A stretch of DNA of 64,000 bases from Guptibacillus hwajinpoensis. GTDB taxonomy: Bacteria; Bacillota; Bacilli; Bacillales; Guptibacillaceae. Position 1 is the stretch's first letter, and each line of letters opens with the position of its first letter. The stretch spans positions 62,001-126,000 of the forward strand of contig NZ_JAIVKU010000007.1 of NCBI RefSeq assembly GCF_020524165.1, in the 5' to 3' direction. The translations under genes and the position numbers were made by a program. A model generated the notes under the pieces. It was not told where the DNA came from. It made no database searches and was given only the letters and a program-made list of their open reading frames with translations. This document shows positions 1 through 8,149 of the stretch, piece by piece.

Positions 1-924
1 GTTCTTCTACGTGCACTATACCTTACAGTGGACCCATACATGAGAGGTCGTATGAGAGATGCAAAATCATACGTAGCCCCATTCCAACTTAATGAACCTT
101 TAAATGGTGGGGTAGTAGCTGAAGTAACAGAGTCTAAATCTTCTCATTTTACTCAAGGTGATATTGTGATTGGTCACCTCAACTGGGAAGAATATTCCGT
201 TGTCAACGAAAAGCACCTTCGCAAAATTGATCCAAGCGTAGCACCGATTACAACGCACCTTGGCATTCTTGGCATGCCTGGTCAAACGGCTTATTTTGGA
301 CTTCTAGACATCGGTCAACCTAAAGAAGGCGAAACAGTCGTTGTATCAGGTGCTGCTGGAGCAGTAGGTTCGGTCGTTGGACAAATCGCTAAAATCAAAG
401 GTTGCCGTGTAGTTGGTATTGCTGGTTCTGATGACAAGATTGACTATATTAAAAACGAACTTGGCTTTGATGAAGGAATTAATTACAAAACACAGGACGT
501 CTATCAAGCACTAAAAGATGCTTGTCCGGACGGCATTGACGTTTATTACGAGAACGTTGGTGGCGAAATTGGCGATGCTGCTATTAGCTTACTTAATAAA
601 TTTGCTCGTATCCCTGTATGTGGTGCTATCTCTTCTTACAATAAGAAAGAAGCGGATCTTGGCCCACGTGTTCAAGGTAAACTAATCCAAACTAGTTCAC
701 TTATGAAAGGCTTTACTGTTGGCGACTATTCTGATCGTTTTAATGAAGGTGCTGAACAACTAGGTAAATGGTTACAAGAAGGCAAGTTAAAATATGAAGA
801 AACCATTGTAGAAGGATTCGAAAACGTTCCTAACGCATTCCTTGGTCTATTTGAAGGGAAAAACCTTGGTAAACAACTTGTAAAAGTGGCAGATCCAGAA
901 TATGCTACACTTCCAAATCGTTAA
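1..924 (+). CDS. yfmJ: NADP-dependent medium-chain oxidoreductase (YfmJ/CurA type), 5' partial
   Basis: Zinc-free medium-chain dehydrogenase/reductase that would use NADPH to reduce enone or aldehyde substrates in the cytosol. The reading frame is open to base 1 (VLLRALYLTVDPYMRGRM), so the first roughly 30 codons lie outside the window; the GTG at 28 is an internal valine. The DPYMRGRM motif, the Rossmann motif GAAGAVGSVVGQIAK and the segment YYENVGGEIGDA are typical of the YfmJ/CurA prostaglandin-reductase-like group, and the C-terminal part reads much like B. subtilis YfmJ (about 339 aa). An intrinsic terminator follows directly. The physiological substrate cannot be told from sequence. 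Confidence 0.88.
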   Translation, partial: VLLRALYLTVDPYMRGRMRDAKSYVAPFQLNEPLNGGVVAEVTESKSSHFTQGDIVIGHLNWEEYSVVNEKHLRKIDPSVAPITTHLGILGMPGQTAYFGLLDIGQPKEGETVVVSGAAGAVGSVVGQIAKIKGCRVVGIAGSDDKIDYIKNELGFDEGINYKTQDVYQALKDACPDGIDVYYENVGGEIGDAAISLLNKFARIPVCGAISSYNKKEADLGPRVQGKLIQTSSLMKGFTVGDYSDRFNEGAEQLGKWLQEGKLKYEETIVEGFENVPNAFLGLFEGKNLGKQLVKVADPEYATLPNR

Positions 925-933
925 ATACACTCA

Positions 934-961
934 CCTGCTCCTTAAACGGAGCAGGTTTTTT
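934..961 (+). terminator. Intrinsic terminator of yfmJ
   Basis: An 8-bp GC-rich stem CCTGCTCC/GGAGCAGG with a 6-nt loop is followed by six T residues, ten bases after the stop codon of the oxidoreductase gene. Confidence 0.9.
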
Positions 962-1047
962 GTATGTGCTCATGCACATACAAAGACGGTTATCTTTAAG
1001 ATGAAGAAGGAATAGTATGTACTATAGACTTTAACGAGGAGGTTCTT

Positions 1048-1779
1048 ATGGGAAGATTTCTTCTTAACTTTATTGCATATATTGTCGTCGTAACGGTAAA
1101 CGGGCTAGCTAATGCACTACCACTAAATGGACAAACGACTGGAGAAATTTCAAATAGACTAAATGTATTGTTCACACCTGCTGGTTATGTGTTTAGTATT
1201 TGGGGACTGATTTATCTTTTATTAGGCATTTGGGTTATTCGCCAATTTCCAAAAAGTCGTCGTGATCTGCCAATCTATCAGGAAACGAGTGGCCTATTTG
1301 TTGTAAGCTCTATCCTGAACAGCGTTTGGATCTTCCTATGGCATTATGAATTCTTCGGTTTATCCGTTATTGTCATGTTACTATTACTGTTTACACTCAT
1401 TAGACTATACATGAAAGCCAAAGCAGCAGACGCATCTTTCTTTGATTTACTTCCTTTTTCCGTGTATCTTGGCTGGATTAGCGTAGCGACAATCGCAAAT
1501 ATTAGTTATTATCTAACCTACATCGACTGGGATGGAATTGGCCTCTCTGATGCAATATGGACATTCTTATTACTACTAATTGCTACCATTTTAGCTCTTA
1601 CTTTCTTAAAGAAAGAGCACGATTGGGTTTATCCTCTCGTTTTCGTATGGGCCTTTATTGGAATTGGAGTAAAAAATCAAAATGCTGATGTTCCGCTAGT
1701 GGTTTATTCATCTTACGTGCTTGCCGCACTGATCTTTATCGTTACAATCGTTTATGCTTTTAAGTCTCAGAAACAATAA
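1048..1779 (+). CDS. TspO/MBR-like tryptophan-rich membrane protein
   Basis: Integral membrane protein of 243 aa with about seven hydrophobic helices. The segment FTPAGYVFSIWGLIYLLLG near residues 42-60 matches the TM1 signature of TspO/MBR (tryptophan-rich sensory) proteins, which bind porphyrins and are linked to stress signalling. It is longer than classical five-helix TspO (about 160 aa), as in the extended Bacillus members usually named tryptophan-rich sensory protein. The ATG follows a strong AGGAGG site. It stands alone between two terminators. Ligand and physiological role are not deducible here. Confidence 0.72.
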   Translation: MGRFLLNFIAYIVVVTVNGLANALPLNGQTTGEISNRLNVLFTPAGYVFSIWGLIYLLLGIWVIRQFPKSRRDLPIYQETSGLFVVSSILNSVWIFLWHYEFFGLSVIVMLLLLFTLIRLYMKAKAADASFFDLLPFSVYLGWISVATIANISYYLTYIDWDGIGLSDAIWTFLLLLIATILALTFLKKEHDWVYPLVFVWAFIGIGVKNQNADVPLVVYSSYVLAALIFIVTIVYAFKSQKQ

Positions 1780-1781
1780 AT

Positions 1782-1816
1782 AAAAGCCTCGCTTCCGAAT
1801 GGAAACGAGGCTTTTT
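1782..1816. terminator. Bidirectional terminator between convergent genes
   Basis: Arms AAAAGCCTCG and CGAGGCTTTTT flank a 14-nt loop. The A-run on the left and T-run on the right let it serve both the TspO-like gene (plus) and the YitT gene (minus). Confidence 0.88.
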
Positions 1817-1824
1817 ATCTATTA

Positions 1825-2673
1825 TTAAGCAAGTGATTTAAAGTCCTGACCAAGAATTTCCTTCATACTGTGAACTGTAATAAAGGCTTTTTGATCAACC
1901 GCACCAACATGCTTTTTAAGTTTTAGAAGATCTTTTCTACCAAGGATCGTGGTAATGACTTCTTTTTCGTCTGAAGTGAAAGCACCTCTAGCTGTGTGAA
2001 TGGTTGCGCCTTTCCCAATCACTTCGACAATAAAGGAACGAATTTCTTCGCTTTCTTTACTAATGATAACAATCTCTTTCTTCGCCTCGAAGCTTTGAAG
2101 CGTATAATCAATGACTAATCCGTTCAAAATGACACCGAAGATGGCATACATACCAATCTCAGGTCCGAAGAGTACGACTGAGAATAGGGCAATGGAGATA
2201 TCTGAGATAAGAACGGCTTTTCCAACATCCATCGAGAAGTACTTATTTAGAATCATCGCAATGATATCGGTACCCCCAGTTGATGCTTTCTGATGAAACA
2301 CAAGTCCCATACCAGCTGCAGCGATGCACTGCCCAATAATTAATTGAATTAAAATATCCTGGCTGAATGGCTCTGTTACTGGAATAAAGCGTTCAAATGC
2401 CCATACTGCAAGCGATAGAGCAAAACTCGCATAAATGGTTTTAACACCGAATTTAGGACCGAGAAAAAGAATTCCAACTAACAAAAGAACTGCATTCAAG
2501 ATAATCATAAACATTCCGACTGACAGGTTTGGGACTAGATGGTTCATCAGAATCGACAAACCACTGACTCCCCCTGTTGCAAGACTATTAGGAGATAGGA
2601 AGAAATGAACGTGGGTAGCAACACCGAGCGCACCCAAAGTAATTAGCAGATAAGTTTTGATGTGATGAAGCAT
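1825..2673 (-). CDS. YitT family membrane protein
   Basis: Protein of 282 aa with five to six transmembrane helices in the first about 190 residues (YitT membrane domain, formerly DUF161) and a soluble C-terminal ferredoxin-like domain (DUF2179, about residues 195-275). The family is abundant in Firmicutes (YitT, YpjC, YqfU and others). The motif FHQKASTGGTDIIAMILNK in the membrane part is typical. The ATG at 2673 is preceded by GGGAGGG. It is monocistronic. The transport or sensing role is unknown for the family, so no function is proposed. Confidence 0.85.
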   Translation of the reverse strand: MLHHIKTYLLITLGALGVATHVHFFLSPNSLATGGVSGLSILMNHLVPNLSVGMFMIILNAVLLLVGILFLGPKFGVKTIYASFALSLAVWAFERFIPVTEPFSQDILIQLIIGQCIAAAGMGLVFHQKASTGGTDIIAMILNKYFSMDVGKAVLISDISIALFSVVLFGPEIGMYAIFGVILNGLVIDYTLQSFEAKKEIVIISKESEEIRSFIVEVIGKGATIHTARGAFTSDEKEVITTILGRKDLLKLKKHVGAVDQKAFITVHSMKEILGQDFKSLA

Positions 2674-2887
2674 CTATTATCCCTCCCGTTGTTTTGTTTT
2701 CGTTTCATAAGCACAATCGGGATTATAATAGGGATTTCGAGCTTTGTAAACAACCTAAACCTAAGATTTTAAATTGAAGCGGTTACAAATAACAAACAGG
2801 TCTTTTGTACTATTAAATCAACCTTTTTCGACAGTTATATACAAGAATATTCTTAATTTTCGGTTGCGGTTGTTTTATTCTTTGCAT

Positions 2888-2924
2888 AAAAAAAAGCAAA
2901 AACGCTTTTTGTTTTTGCTTTTTT
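2888..2924 (-). terminator. Terminator of the lia operon
   Basis: The inverted repeat AAAAAAGCAAAAAC (2890-2903) and GTTTTTGCTTTTTT (2911-2924) surrounds a 7-nt loop. On the minus strand it ends in a T-run, a few bases after the liaR stop codon. Confidence 0.75.
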
Positions 2925-2928
2925 CTTA

Positions 2929-3561
2929 TCAGTTCACAAGGTTATGTTTAAATGCATAAATGACTGCCTGCGTTCGATCTTGGACTTCAAGTTTACTAAG
3001 AATGTTACTGACGTGAACTTTTACTGTTTTAAGAGCAATAAAGCATTCATCTGCGATGGTTTGGTTCGCTTTTCCTTGGGCCATTAATAAGAGAATTTCC
3101 ATTTCTCTCTCCGTCAACTCTTCATGAGGTAGCGTTTGAACCGGACTGCGCATGCGAGACATCATCTTACCAGTGACTTCAGGTTCAAGAACAGATTCCC
3201 CATGATACGTTTTTCGAACGGCATTCGCAATTTCCACAGCTTTTGATGTTTTTAGCATATAACTAGTGGCTCCAGCTTCAAGTGCAGGATACACTTTCTC
3301 ATCATCAAGAAAGCTTGTAACAATAATAATCTTGGCATCTGGCCACTGTTCAATAATGTGTTTTGTTGCTTCAATGCCATCCATCTCTTCCATCACAAGA
3401 TCCATCAGAATGATATCAGGACGAAGTGATAGGGCTAATTCTACCCCTTTCTTTCCATTGTCTGCTTCTCCGACAACTGTAATATCCGCTTGAGCTGACA
3501 AATAAGATGATACCCCAATTCGTACCATTTCATGATCGTCAACAAACAACACGTTAATCAT
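2929..3561 (-). CDS. liaR: Response regulator LiaR (NarL/VraR family)
   Basis: DNA-binding response regulator (210 aa) of the cell-envelope stress system LiaFSR. A receiver domain (residues 1-120) carries the acidic pair in FVDDHE and the phosphoacceptor Asp at about 55 in DIILMDLVMEEMDG; a LuxR-type HTH (about 145-208) contains the motif LTEREMEILLLMAQGKANQTIADECF. The start overlaps the liaS stop as ATGA, showing translational coupling. As last gene of liaIHFSR it should be phosphorylated by LiaS and activate the liaI promoter. The orthologue VraR controls the staphylococcal wall-stress response. Confidence 0.93.
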   Translation of the reverse strand: MINVLFVDDHEMVRIGVSSYLSAQADITVVGEADNGKKGVELALSLRPDIILMDLVMEEMDGIEATKHIIEQWPDAKIIIVTSFLDDEKVYPALEAGATSYMLKTSKAVEIANAVRKTYHGESVLEPEVTGKMMSRMRSPVQTLPHEELTEREMEILLLMAQGKANQTIADECFIALKTVKVHVSNILSKLEVQDRTQAVIYAFKHNLVN

Positions 3562-4586
3562 TTCGTTCCTCCTTCAACATGCGGTACGCTCACCTCTAGT
3601 CTTGTCCCCTTTTGTGGTAAGCTAACTAACTTCAGAACGCCTCCTATTTCTAGTGCTCTTTCGTTCATATTTTGCAGGCCATAGGAGGCAGCTTTCTTTT
3701 CATCCATCTTAAATCCAATACCATCATCAACAATCCTTAAAATCGTTCGGCCTTCCCGACGTATAAGAAGAACATCCAAAGTTGAAGCCTTGGCATGTCT
3801 CAATGTATTGGATACGCACTCTTGTAAAATACGAAAGAGATGGTCTTCCACACCTTTATCAAGCTCAAGGGTTTCAAGCTTCCAATTCACTTCAATCGGA
3901 ACCTTTTGAGACAATTCGTTAAGAAGTTCCTTTATCCCTTCCTCAAGTGTGCGATCTTTCAACGCGGCTGGTCTAAGATGAAGCAAAAGGGCGCGCATTT
4001 CCAGCTGAGATTGATGAATGGTTTCCTCCACCATCCTAAGGTGCTTTGTTTCTTGATTATCCGTCTCATCTCGCGTTTCAGTAATCGCACTCATGAGCAT
4101 CGAAGCAGCGAAAAGCTGTTGGCTAACCGAGTCATGTAACTCTCTCGCAAGACGATTCCGTTCTTCTGAAACAACTTGTTGAACACGTTTTTCATGATCC
4201 TCTGCTTTTTCATTCGCTAACTTTTGAGCTAGTCTAACCTGCTCATTCATTCTGTTTTGAAGCTTGGTGATCTGTTCAAAAACACCATTCAGACTTGTTC
4301 TATTTTTATTATGTATCGTTCGTCCTTTATCCAGTTCTTCAAGTGAATCCGCTACGTACTGAAGTTCTTTACTAACATATAAGCCCGATACTCCTCCTGC
4401 AGCACCTCCAAATAAAATGGATATGATGGGAACGATGAGACCGAATGGTAAATCCATTAAATCCTTTTCAAACAAAAGAGACAATGAAGCGATCGGATAG
4501 ACAGATAAATAAGCCGCAGTAAAGAGGAAAAGCAGCAGAAGGGAAAGCAACGCACCAATGAACATATGACGCTGTATCACACTCAT
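3558..4586 (-). CDS. liaS: Sensor histidine kinase LiaS
   Basis: Membrane histidine kinase (342 aa) of the NarX/VraS group. Two transmembrane helices lie at about 8-30 and 45-68 with a very short extracellular loop, typical of intramembrane-sensing kinases. They are followed by a HAMP-like linker, a HisKA_3 dimerisation domain with the phospho-accepting His near residue 152 (RLARELHDSVSQQLF) and a HATPase domain (about 240-335, with VDDGIGF and GLQNMNERA boxes). It is coupled by 4-bp ATGA overlaps to liaF upstream and liaR downstream. LiaF is the expected negative partner. Confidence 0.93.
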   Translation of the reverse strand: MSVIQRHMFIGALLSLLLLFLFTAAYLSVYPIASLSLLFEKDLMDLPFGLIVPIISILFGGAAGGVSGLYVSKELQYVADSLEELDKGRTIHNKNRTSLNGVFEQITKLQNRMNEQVRLAQKLANEKAEDHEKRVQQVVSEERNRLARELHDSVSQQLFAASMLMSAITETRDETDNQETKHLRMVEETIHQSQLEMRALLLHLRPAALKDRTLEEGIKELLNELSQKVPIEVNWKLETLELDKGVEDHLFRILQECVSNTLRHAKASTLDVLLIRREGRTILRIVDDGIGFKMDEKKAASYGLQNMNERALEIGGVLKLVSLPQKGTRLEVSVPHVEGGTK

Positions 4587-5308
4587 ACGCGCTTCACCTC
4601 TAGATCCCCAGCAAACATAGATGTGACAAGCTTCACTTTCTCAGAAGCTTCCTCATACCCTTTTGTCTTATAAGAAAGCACTTGATTGAACATACCAGGC
4701 TCTTCATGATGAAATAGTATGGCAGATCCGAGTATAGATGAATGCTGAATACTTACTTCAAGCTCATAAGGAACAAGAATTTGAATTTTGCCCACGATGT
4801 TACGAATCATAATAATCGATTCGCCTTTCGGGAGGACCGTATAGCTTAAATCAATAACCGTTTCTCCAAAGCCTGCCTGGATGTTCACATCGTTCCATTC
4901 GTACACATGTTCATGTGTCCTTTGTTTTCCAACCCATCTGTTTTGAAAAATCGTCTCCTGGTGAACAAGGCACTCTTCCACATGCTCAGGCTTTTCTAAT
5001 ACGGGACGGATTTTTTTCGGTTTTTGTTTTGATTGGTAAAGTTGAAACCCAAGATATACTAACAATACGAGTAGAAAAAATTTAACAACAACCATATTCA
5101 TAATGGTTGTAACAAAAAAGAAAATTCCTCCCCCCAGAAACACCTTTCCGGAAGCTCGTGGTAAACGCTTTCTTCCCATGTAAATCAATACACCGGATAC
5201 GATTAACAAGAATAGAAGGCCACCATTTAAAGAAACTTCTAGTAATATTAGAATCACTCCAATAATAAGAAGCCCTTTAACCGTGTCACTATTTAAATTC
5301 CTCCACAT
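4583..5308 (-). CDS. liaF: LiaF, membrane inhibitor of LiaRS
   Basis: Protein of 241 aa with about four N-terminal transmembrane helices (first about 100 residues, including EVSLNGGLLFLLIVSGVLIYMG) and a soluble C-terminal beta-rich domain with motifs such as GFGETVIDLSYTVLPKGES and GKIQILVPYELEVSI, typical of the LiaF/YvqF family. In B. subtilis LiaF keeps the LiaS kinase off until the envelope is damaged. The gene lies directly upstream of liaS and overlaps its start. No liaG is present between this gene and liaH, unlike the B. subtilis operon. Confidence 0.92.
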   Translation of the reverse strand: MWRNLNSDTVKGLLIIGVILILLEVSLNGGLLFLLIVSGVLIYMGRKRLPRASGKVFLGGGIFFFVTTIMNMVVVKFFLLVLLVYLGFQLYQSKQKPKKIRPVLEKPEHVEECLVHQETIFQNRWVGKQRTHEHVYEWNDVNIQAGFGETVIDLSYTVLPKGESIIMIRNIVGKIQILVPYELEVSIQHSSILGSAILFHHEEPGMFNQVLSYKTKGYEEASEKVKLVTSMFAGDLEVKRV

Positions 5309-5364
5309 TGGTGTCCCTCCATTCCTAAATCCATCTATCTGATCATTCTTGAATCGCTCATGAC

Positions 5365-5389
5365 CAAAAAAGGCGCATGCGCCTCTTTT
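5365..5389 (-). terminator. Internal terminator between liaH and liaF
   Basis: A GGCGCATGCGCC palindrome on the minus strand is followed by a run of six T. It lies downstream of liaH and upstream of liaF, so most transcripts from the liaI promoter would stop after liaIH, with limited readthrough into liaFSR, as known for the B. subtilis operon. Confidence 0.75.
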
Positions 5390-5415
5390 AGAATACCACT
5401 ATTCTTCTGATGGTT

Positions 5416-6054
5416 TTAATGAGTCTCTTGTTTTTTTGTCTTTTTTTCTAAATCATGAAATTTCATATCCATGCTCGAAACATAATAATCTCGATTCACT
5501 TTCTTCTCAAGTCTTTCAATATACTTTTCCATCTCATCAAAGCGATTGAATGGTTGGTTTCCATGATGACTCTCTTCAAGAATCACGTCCATTTTGTGAT
5601 GGGCTCTTACGCTATTTTCTTTCCCCATCAGCTCCATTCTCTTGAGTAACATATCTTTCAGTTTATGCTTCATCTTCTCATATTTTTGTTCAAGGTGTTT
5701 CAGCTCAAGTCCTGCTTCATCTACTAATTGAGATAACCGATCTGCTCTTTCTTCGTACTGAACTTCCTCTTGTTTAGCAAATTCATATAAATCCGTTTCA
5801 CCAGCTTCACTTGCTAGAACAGCCTGTCCCGCTCGCTTCTCTGCATTTCTTCTCGCTTTAACAAGTTCTCTTCTAATTTCATCTAGAAGTGTCGACTGTC
5901 GTTCAACAAGTTTCTCCGCCTTCTCGACTTCCTGTTCGCACTGTCTGAGGTAGTGATTTAACAAAGACAGTGGATTTTTTTGTTCTTTCTGGTCCAGCAT
6001 ATTGTGAAAGTCAGCTTCGATTGAATGTTTGATGCGCGTTAGTAAGTTGCCCAT
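5416..6054 (-). CDS. liaH: LiaH, PspA/IM30 family phage-shock protein
   Basis: Cytosolic, almost wholly alpha-helical coiled-coil protein (212 aa) of the PspA/IM30/Vipp1 family, which assembles into large oligomers and protects the damaged cytoplasmic membrane. Seen here are an N-terminal amphipathic start (MGNLLTRIKHSIEADFHNML) and long heptad-rich segments such as LVKARRNAEKRAGQAVLASEAG, without cysteines. The gene follows liaI after 23 bp and is followed by an internal terminator, so liaIH forms the strongly induced part of the operon. Confidence 0.92.
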   Translation of the reverse strand: MGNLLTRIKHSIEADFHNMLDQKEQKNPLSLLNHYLRQCEQEVEKAEKLVERQSTLLDEIRRELVKARRNAEKRAGQAVLASEAGETDLYEFAKQEEVQYEERADRLSQLVDEAGLELKHLEQKYEKMKHKLKDMLLKRMELMGKENSVRAHHKMDVILEESHHGNQPFNRFDEMEKYIERLEKKVNRDYYVSSMDMKFHDLEKKTKKQETH

Positions 6055-6077
6055 ATCATTTTCTCTCCTTTTTATTT

Positions 6078-6413
6078 TTAGCTTCGTTTAAGTTCATCCC
6101 ACTGCTTCTCGAAATTAGTGAATGGATCTTCTGACTCTCCCGGCTCATCCCATTTTTTATAAATAACATAGAGAACATAGACCGCTACCAGGCCAAGGAT
6201 AGCTGGCATATTTGCCACGGCCGTGCTTAAACCTATGATCCCTATAAACCCCCAGATGACTTTTCCAGTTGTTGAATCCGTTTGAAGAAATTTCTTAGAT
6301 GCAACGTATAAGATACCCAGACTTATGATCATTCCTACTAGCGAACCAAGGTTTGCTAGCAAAACAATCGCAGCAATGATCCCTACTAATAGTAACCCTG
6401 CTTTCTTCATCAA
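6078..6413 (-). CDS. liaI: LiaI-like small membrane protein
   Basis: Protein of 111 aa with two to three hydrophobic helices (MMKKAGLLLVGIIAAIVLLANLG at the start, then GLSTAVANMPAILGLVAVYVLYVIY) and a short acidic cytosolic tail. As first gene of the lia operon it corresponds to LiaI, the membrane anchor that recruits LiaH to the membrane in B. subtilis. Family members are often misnamed flagellar basal body rod protein. Its ATG is preceded by AAAGGAGGCGA. Identity rests on topology and synteny. Confidence 0.8.
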   Translation of the reverse strand: MMKKAGLLLVGIIAAIVLLANLGSLVGMIISLGILYVASKKFLQTDSTTGKVIWGFIGIIGLSTAVANMPAILGLVAVYVLYVIYKKWDEPGESEDPFTNFEKQWDELKRS

Positions 6414-6491
6414 GGTCGCCTCCTTTCATATCCTTATTCTATCTTCTGTCACTCGCTTTCATAATGAGCTAAAGCTATATCTTTACATACG

Positions 6492-6505
6492 ACTTGAGGC
6501 CTAGT
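6492..6505 (-). promoter_or_regulatory. Possible LiaR-binding dyad upstream of liaI
   Basis: On the minus strand the dyad ACTAG-N4-CAAGT (partly symmetric, ACTnG...CnAGT) lies about 80 bp upstream of the liaI start. An ACT-Nx-AGT dyad is the half-site arrangement reported for VraR-type regulators. No convincing -35/-10 pair could be fixed, so the assignment is tentative. Confidence 0.35.
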
Positions 6506-6605
6506 TAAATGATAGAACGTGTATCTATAAGGTTAGTGACTTTTCTATCTTCACCGAGCGAATCATGGTAAAGTGAAAACAGACAGCACGGAAAGGAGTT
6601 CGGGA

Positions 6606-6779
6606 ATGGTTATTATCATTACAATTATCGTTGTTATCATTATGACGATTGTCATTGCCGCTGCTTTTGGAATGGCTGTATCAAAAGGATACAGTGTCAA
6701 ACATACTGTCGATCCGTTACCAGAGGAACAACGGGAGACAGAGAAAGAGGGTAAACATGAACGGACAGAATCGAAGTAA
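6606..6779 (+). CDS. Small YtzI-like membrane protein
   Basis: Peptide of 57 aa with one N-terminal transmembrane helix (MVIIITIIVVIIMTIVIAAAF) followed by a conserved juxtamembrane stretch SKGYSVKHTVDPLP and a charged tail. The motif resembles the small YtzI proteins of Bacillus, whose function is unknown. The ATG at 6606 is chosen over the GTG at 6573 because AAAGGAG sits seven bases upstream of it. It is divergent from the lia operon and overlaps the next gene by 23 bp, so the two are co-transcribed. Confidence 0.65.
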   Translation: MVIIITIIVVIIMTIVIAAAFGMAVSKGYSVKHTVDPLPEEQRETEKEGKHERTESK

Positions 6780-6951
6780 TATCACCCCTGGAAAAACCGT
6801 TGATATCGTTTTAAAACAGGACCAGCGTTCAGGTAAAACAACACGAGGCGTTGTAAAAGATATTTTAACAAAGTCTCCAACTCATCCTCACGGCATTAAA
6901 GTTCGTCTTGAAGATGGACAGGTTGGTCGTGTTAAAAGCATCTTGTCATAA
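6757..6951 (+). CDS. ywbE: YwbE family protein
   Basis: Small basic cytosolic protein (64 aa) of the YwbE/DUF2196 family. The conserved core GKTVDIVLKQDQRSGKTTRG and the segment HPHGIKVRLEDGQVGRV are characteristic and suggest a small beta-barrel, perhaps nucleic-acid binding, though no biochemical role is established. The ATG at 6757 lies inside the end of the YtzI-like gene, preceded by AAAGAGGG; the longer in-frame extension upstream is coding in another frame and was not used. Confidence 0.82.
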   Translation: MNGQNRSNITPGKTVDIVLKQDQRSGKTTRGVVKDILTKSPTHPHGIKVRLEDGQVGRVKSILS

Positions 6952-6955
6952 TCGT

Positions 6956-6987
6956 AAAACCCCCCGGAACAGATTCCGGGGGGTTTT
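6956..6987. terminator. Strong bidirectional terminator
   Basis: A perfect 14-bp stem (AAAACCCCCCGGAA with its complement) around the tetraloop CAGA lies between ywbE (plus) and the secreted protein gene (minus). Its ends are A-rich and T-rich in both directions. Confidence 0.92.
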
Positions 6988-6993
6988 ACTTTC

Positions 6994-7896
6994 CTATGGC
7001 TTTAACGCCATCCAACTATCAAGATAATGAATGGAAAAACCATCTACAGCTGTTGAATTCTCATAAGCTGTTTTTATTTTGAGAAGCTCATCATTCATGA
7101 TCGCTTCTCCTTCTTCAAAAAATGAGATATACGAAGCTTCTGACGTTTGTCCCGTCTCTACTCCGATGGAAACTTTTGTATGATGCTGTTGAGCAAATGC
7201 GATTTCATTACGAACAAGGGCAATAATTCCATTGCCTCCATCTGCACGATCTCGGTAAGCCATTAATGTTGTGACATCTACTGTCTGAATAATCCATTCA
7301 GCTAAATTTCCTGATCCATAACGATTTTGATAGGATTGCTCGTCAAACCAGAACGGTGTGTCGACTCCGAACATAATACCCAGGCTCTCCGTTCGTGCTT
7401 TTGCATTTGATAACCGATCCTGATAAAAGGCGATCGTGTTTTGGTAATTGTTCGTCCATCCTGAATGAAGATAAGGCTCAATATCAAGATGAACACCGCT
7501 AAACTTCTGGTAATCTGATGCATTCGCTTGATAAGATTCTAGCCAGTTAAATAAGTTACTTTGGTACGTAGCTCCTTTAATCGTTGCCCAGTTTGGCGCT
7601 CCATCAAGCGCATGAACACGGATCCCTTTAGCTGTTGCTTGTTCAATAAATGAGCGATAGGAAGATAGCGCGATTGAGCGGTTAATTTGTAAGTAGGCAT
7701 CACTTACTTGTTTCTCTTCCATAAATTGAAGAACTTCTTCTGGTTTCGTTTCAATATCTCTTGTATTCCAAATCCATGTAGCAAGATCTTGATCCATTTC
7801 GCTCGCCTCAGCTTTCCCTTCAGACAGTGCTACTGACGGTGCAACACAGGCCAGTATAAAAAAGAGAATAACGCTAGCAACAGATAAATTCCTCAC
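6994..7896 (-). CDS. Secreted TIM-barrel protein, glycosidase-like
   Basis: Exported protein of 300 aa. A signal peptide (about residues 1-31, cleavage near AEAS) precedes a domain with TIM-barrel features: ATWIWNTRDI at the first strand, GIRVHALDGAPNWATI, and GVHLDIEPY, which resembles the HxDxE-type strand of GH18-like and DUF4434-type barrels. MAYRDRADG and SIGVETG mark later strands. The GTG at 7896 has AAAAGGAGAG seven bases upstream. It may act on cell-wall or extracellular glycans, but family and substrate are not certain and catalytic residues are only suggested by the DIE motif. Confidence 0.6.
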   Translation of the reverse strand: MRNLSVASVILFFILACVAPSVALSEGKAEASEMDQDLATWIWNTRDIETKPEEVLQFMEEKQVSDAYLQINRSIALSSYRSFIEQATAKGIRVHALDGAPNWATIKGATYQSNLFNWLESYQANASDYQKFSGVHLDIEPYLHSGWTNNYQNTIAFYQDRLSNAKARTESLGIMFGVDTPFWFDEQSYQNRYGSGNLAEWIIQTVDVTTLMAYRDRADGGNGIIALVRNEIAFAQQHHTKVSIGVETGQTSEASYISFFEEGEAIMNDELLKIKTAYENSTAVDGFSIHYLDSWMALKP

Positions 7897-8149
7897 TTGT
7901 ATGCTCTCCTTTTTTCTGAACCCAGGGCTCAGAATAAGGAGCCTGGCAGTCTGGCAGCCATTCGCATGAATGCGGGCAGGCCCATAACTTTGCGTCCCTA
8001 TTTTTCAATAGGTTTGCCTTTTTCAGTTTTATCTTCCAACTACTTTTATTATCGGTAGACGGATCACGAGAGTTTAGATGAATTTCAGCATGTTTATTAA
8101 ATAAAAATGCCCAGTCGATCATGCAAGTGTAACGGCTTTAAAGAAACGT

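Noticed and set aside
7874..8122. 82-aa minus-strand open frame upstream of the secreted TIM-barrel gene
   Set aside because: No recognisable domain, atypical composition, and it runs into the start of the next gene. The 253-bp gap shows only a hairpin-like CCAGG/CCTGG repeat at 7922-7946.
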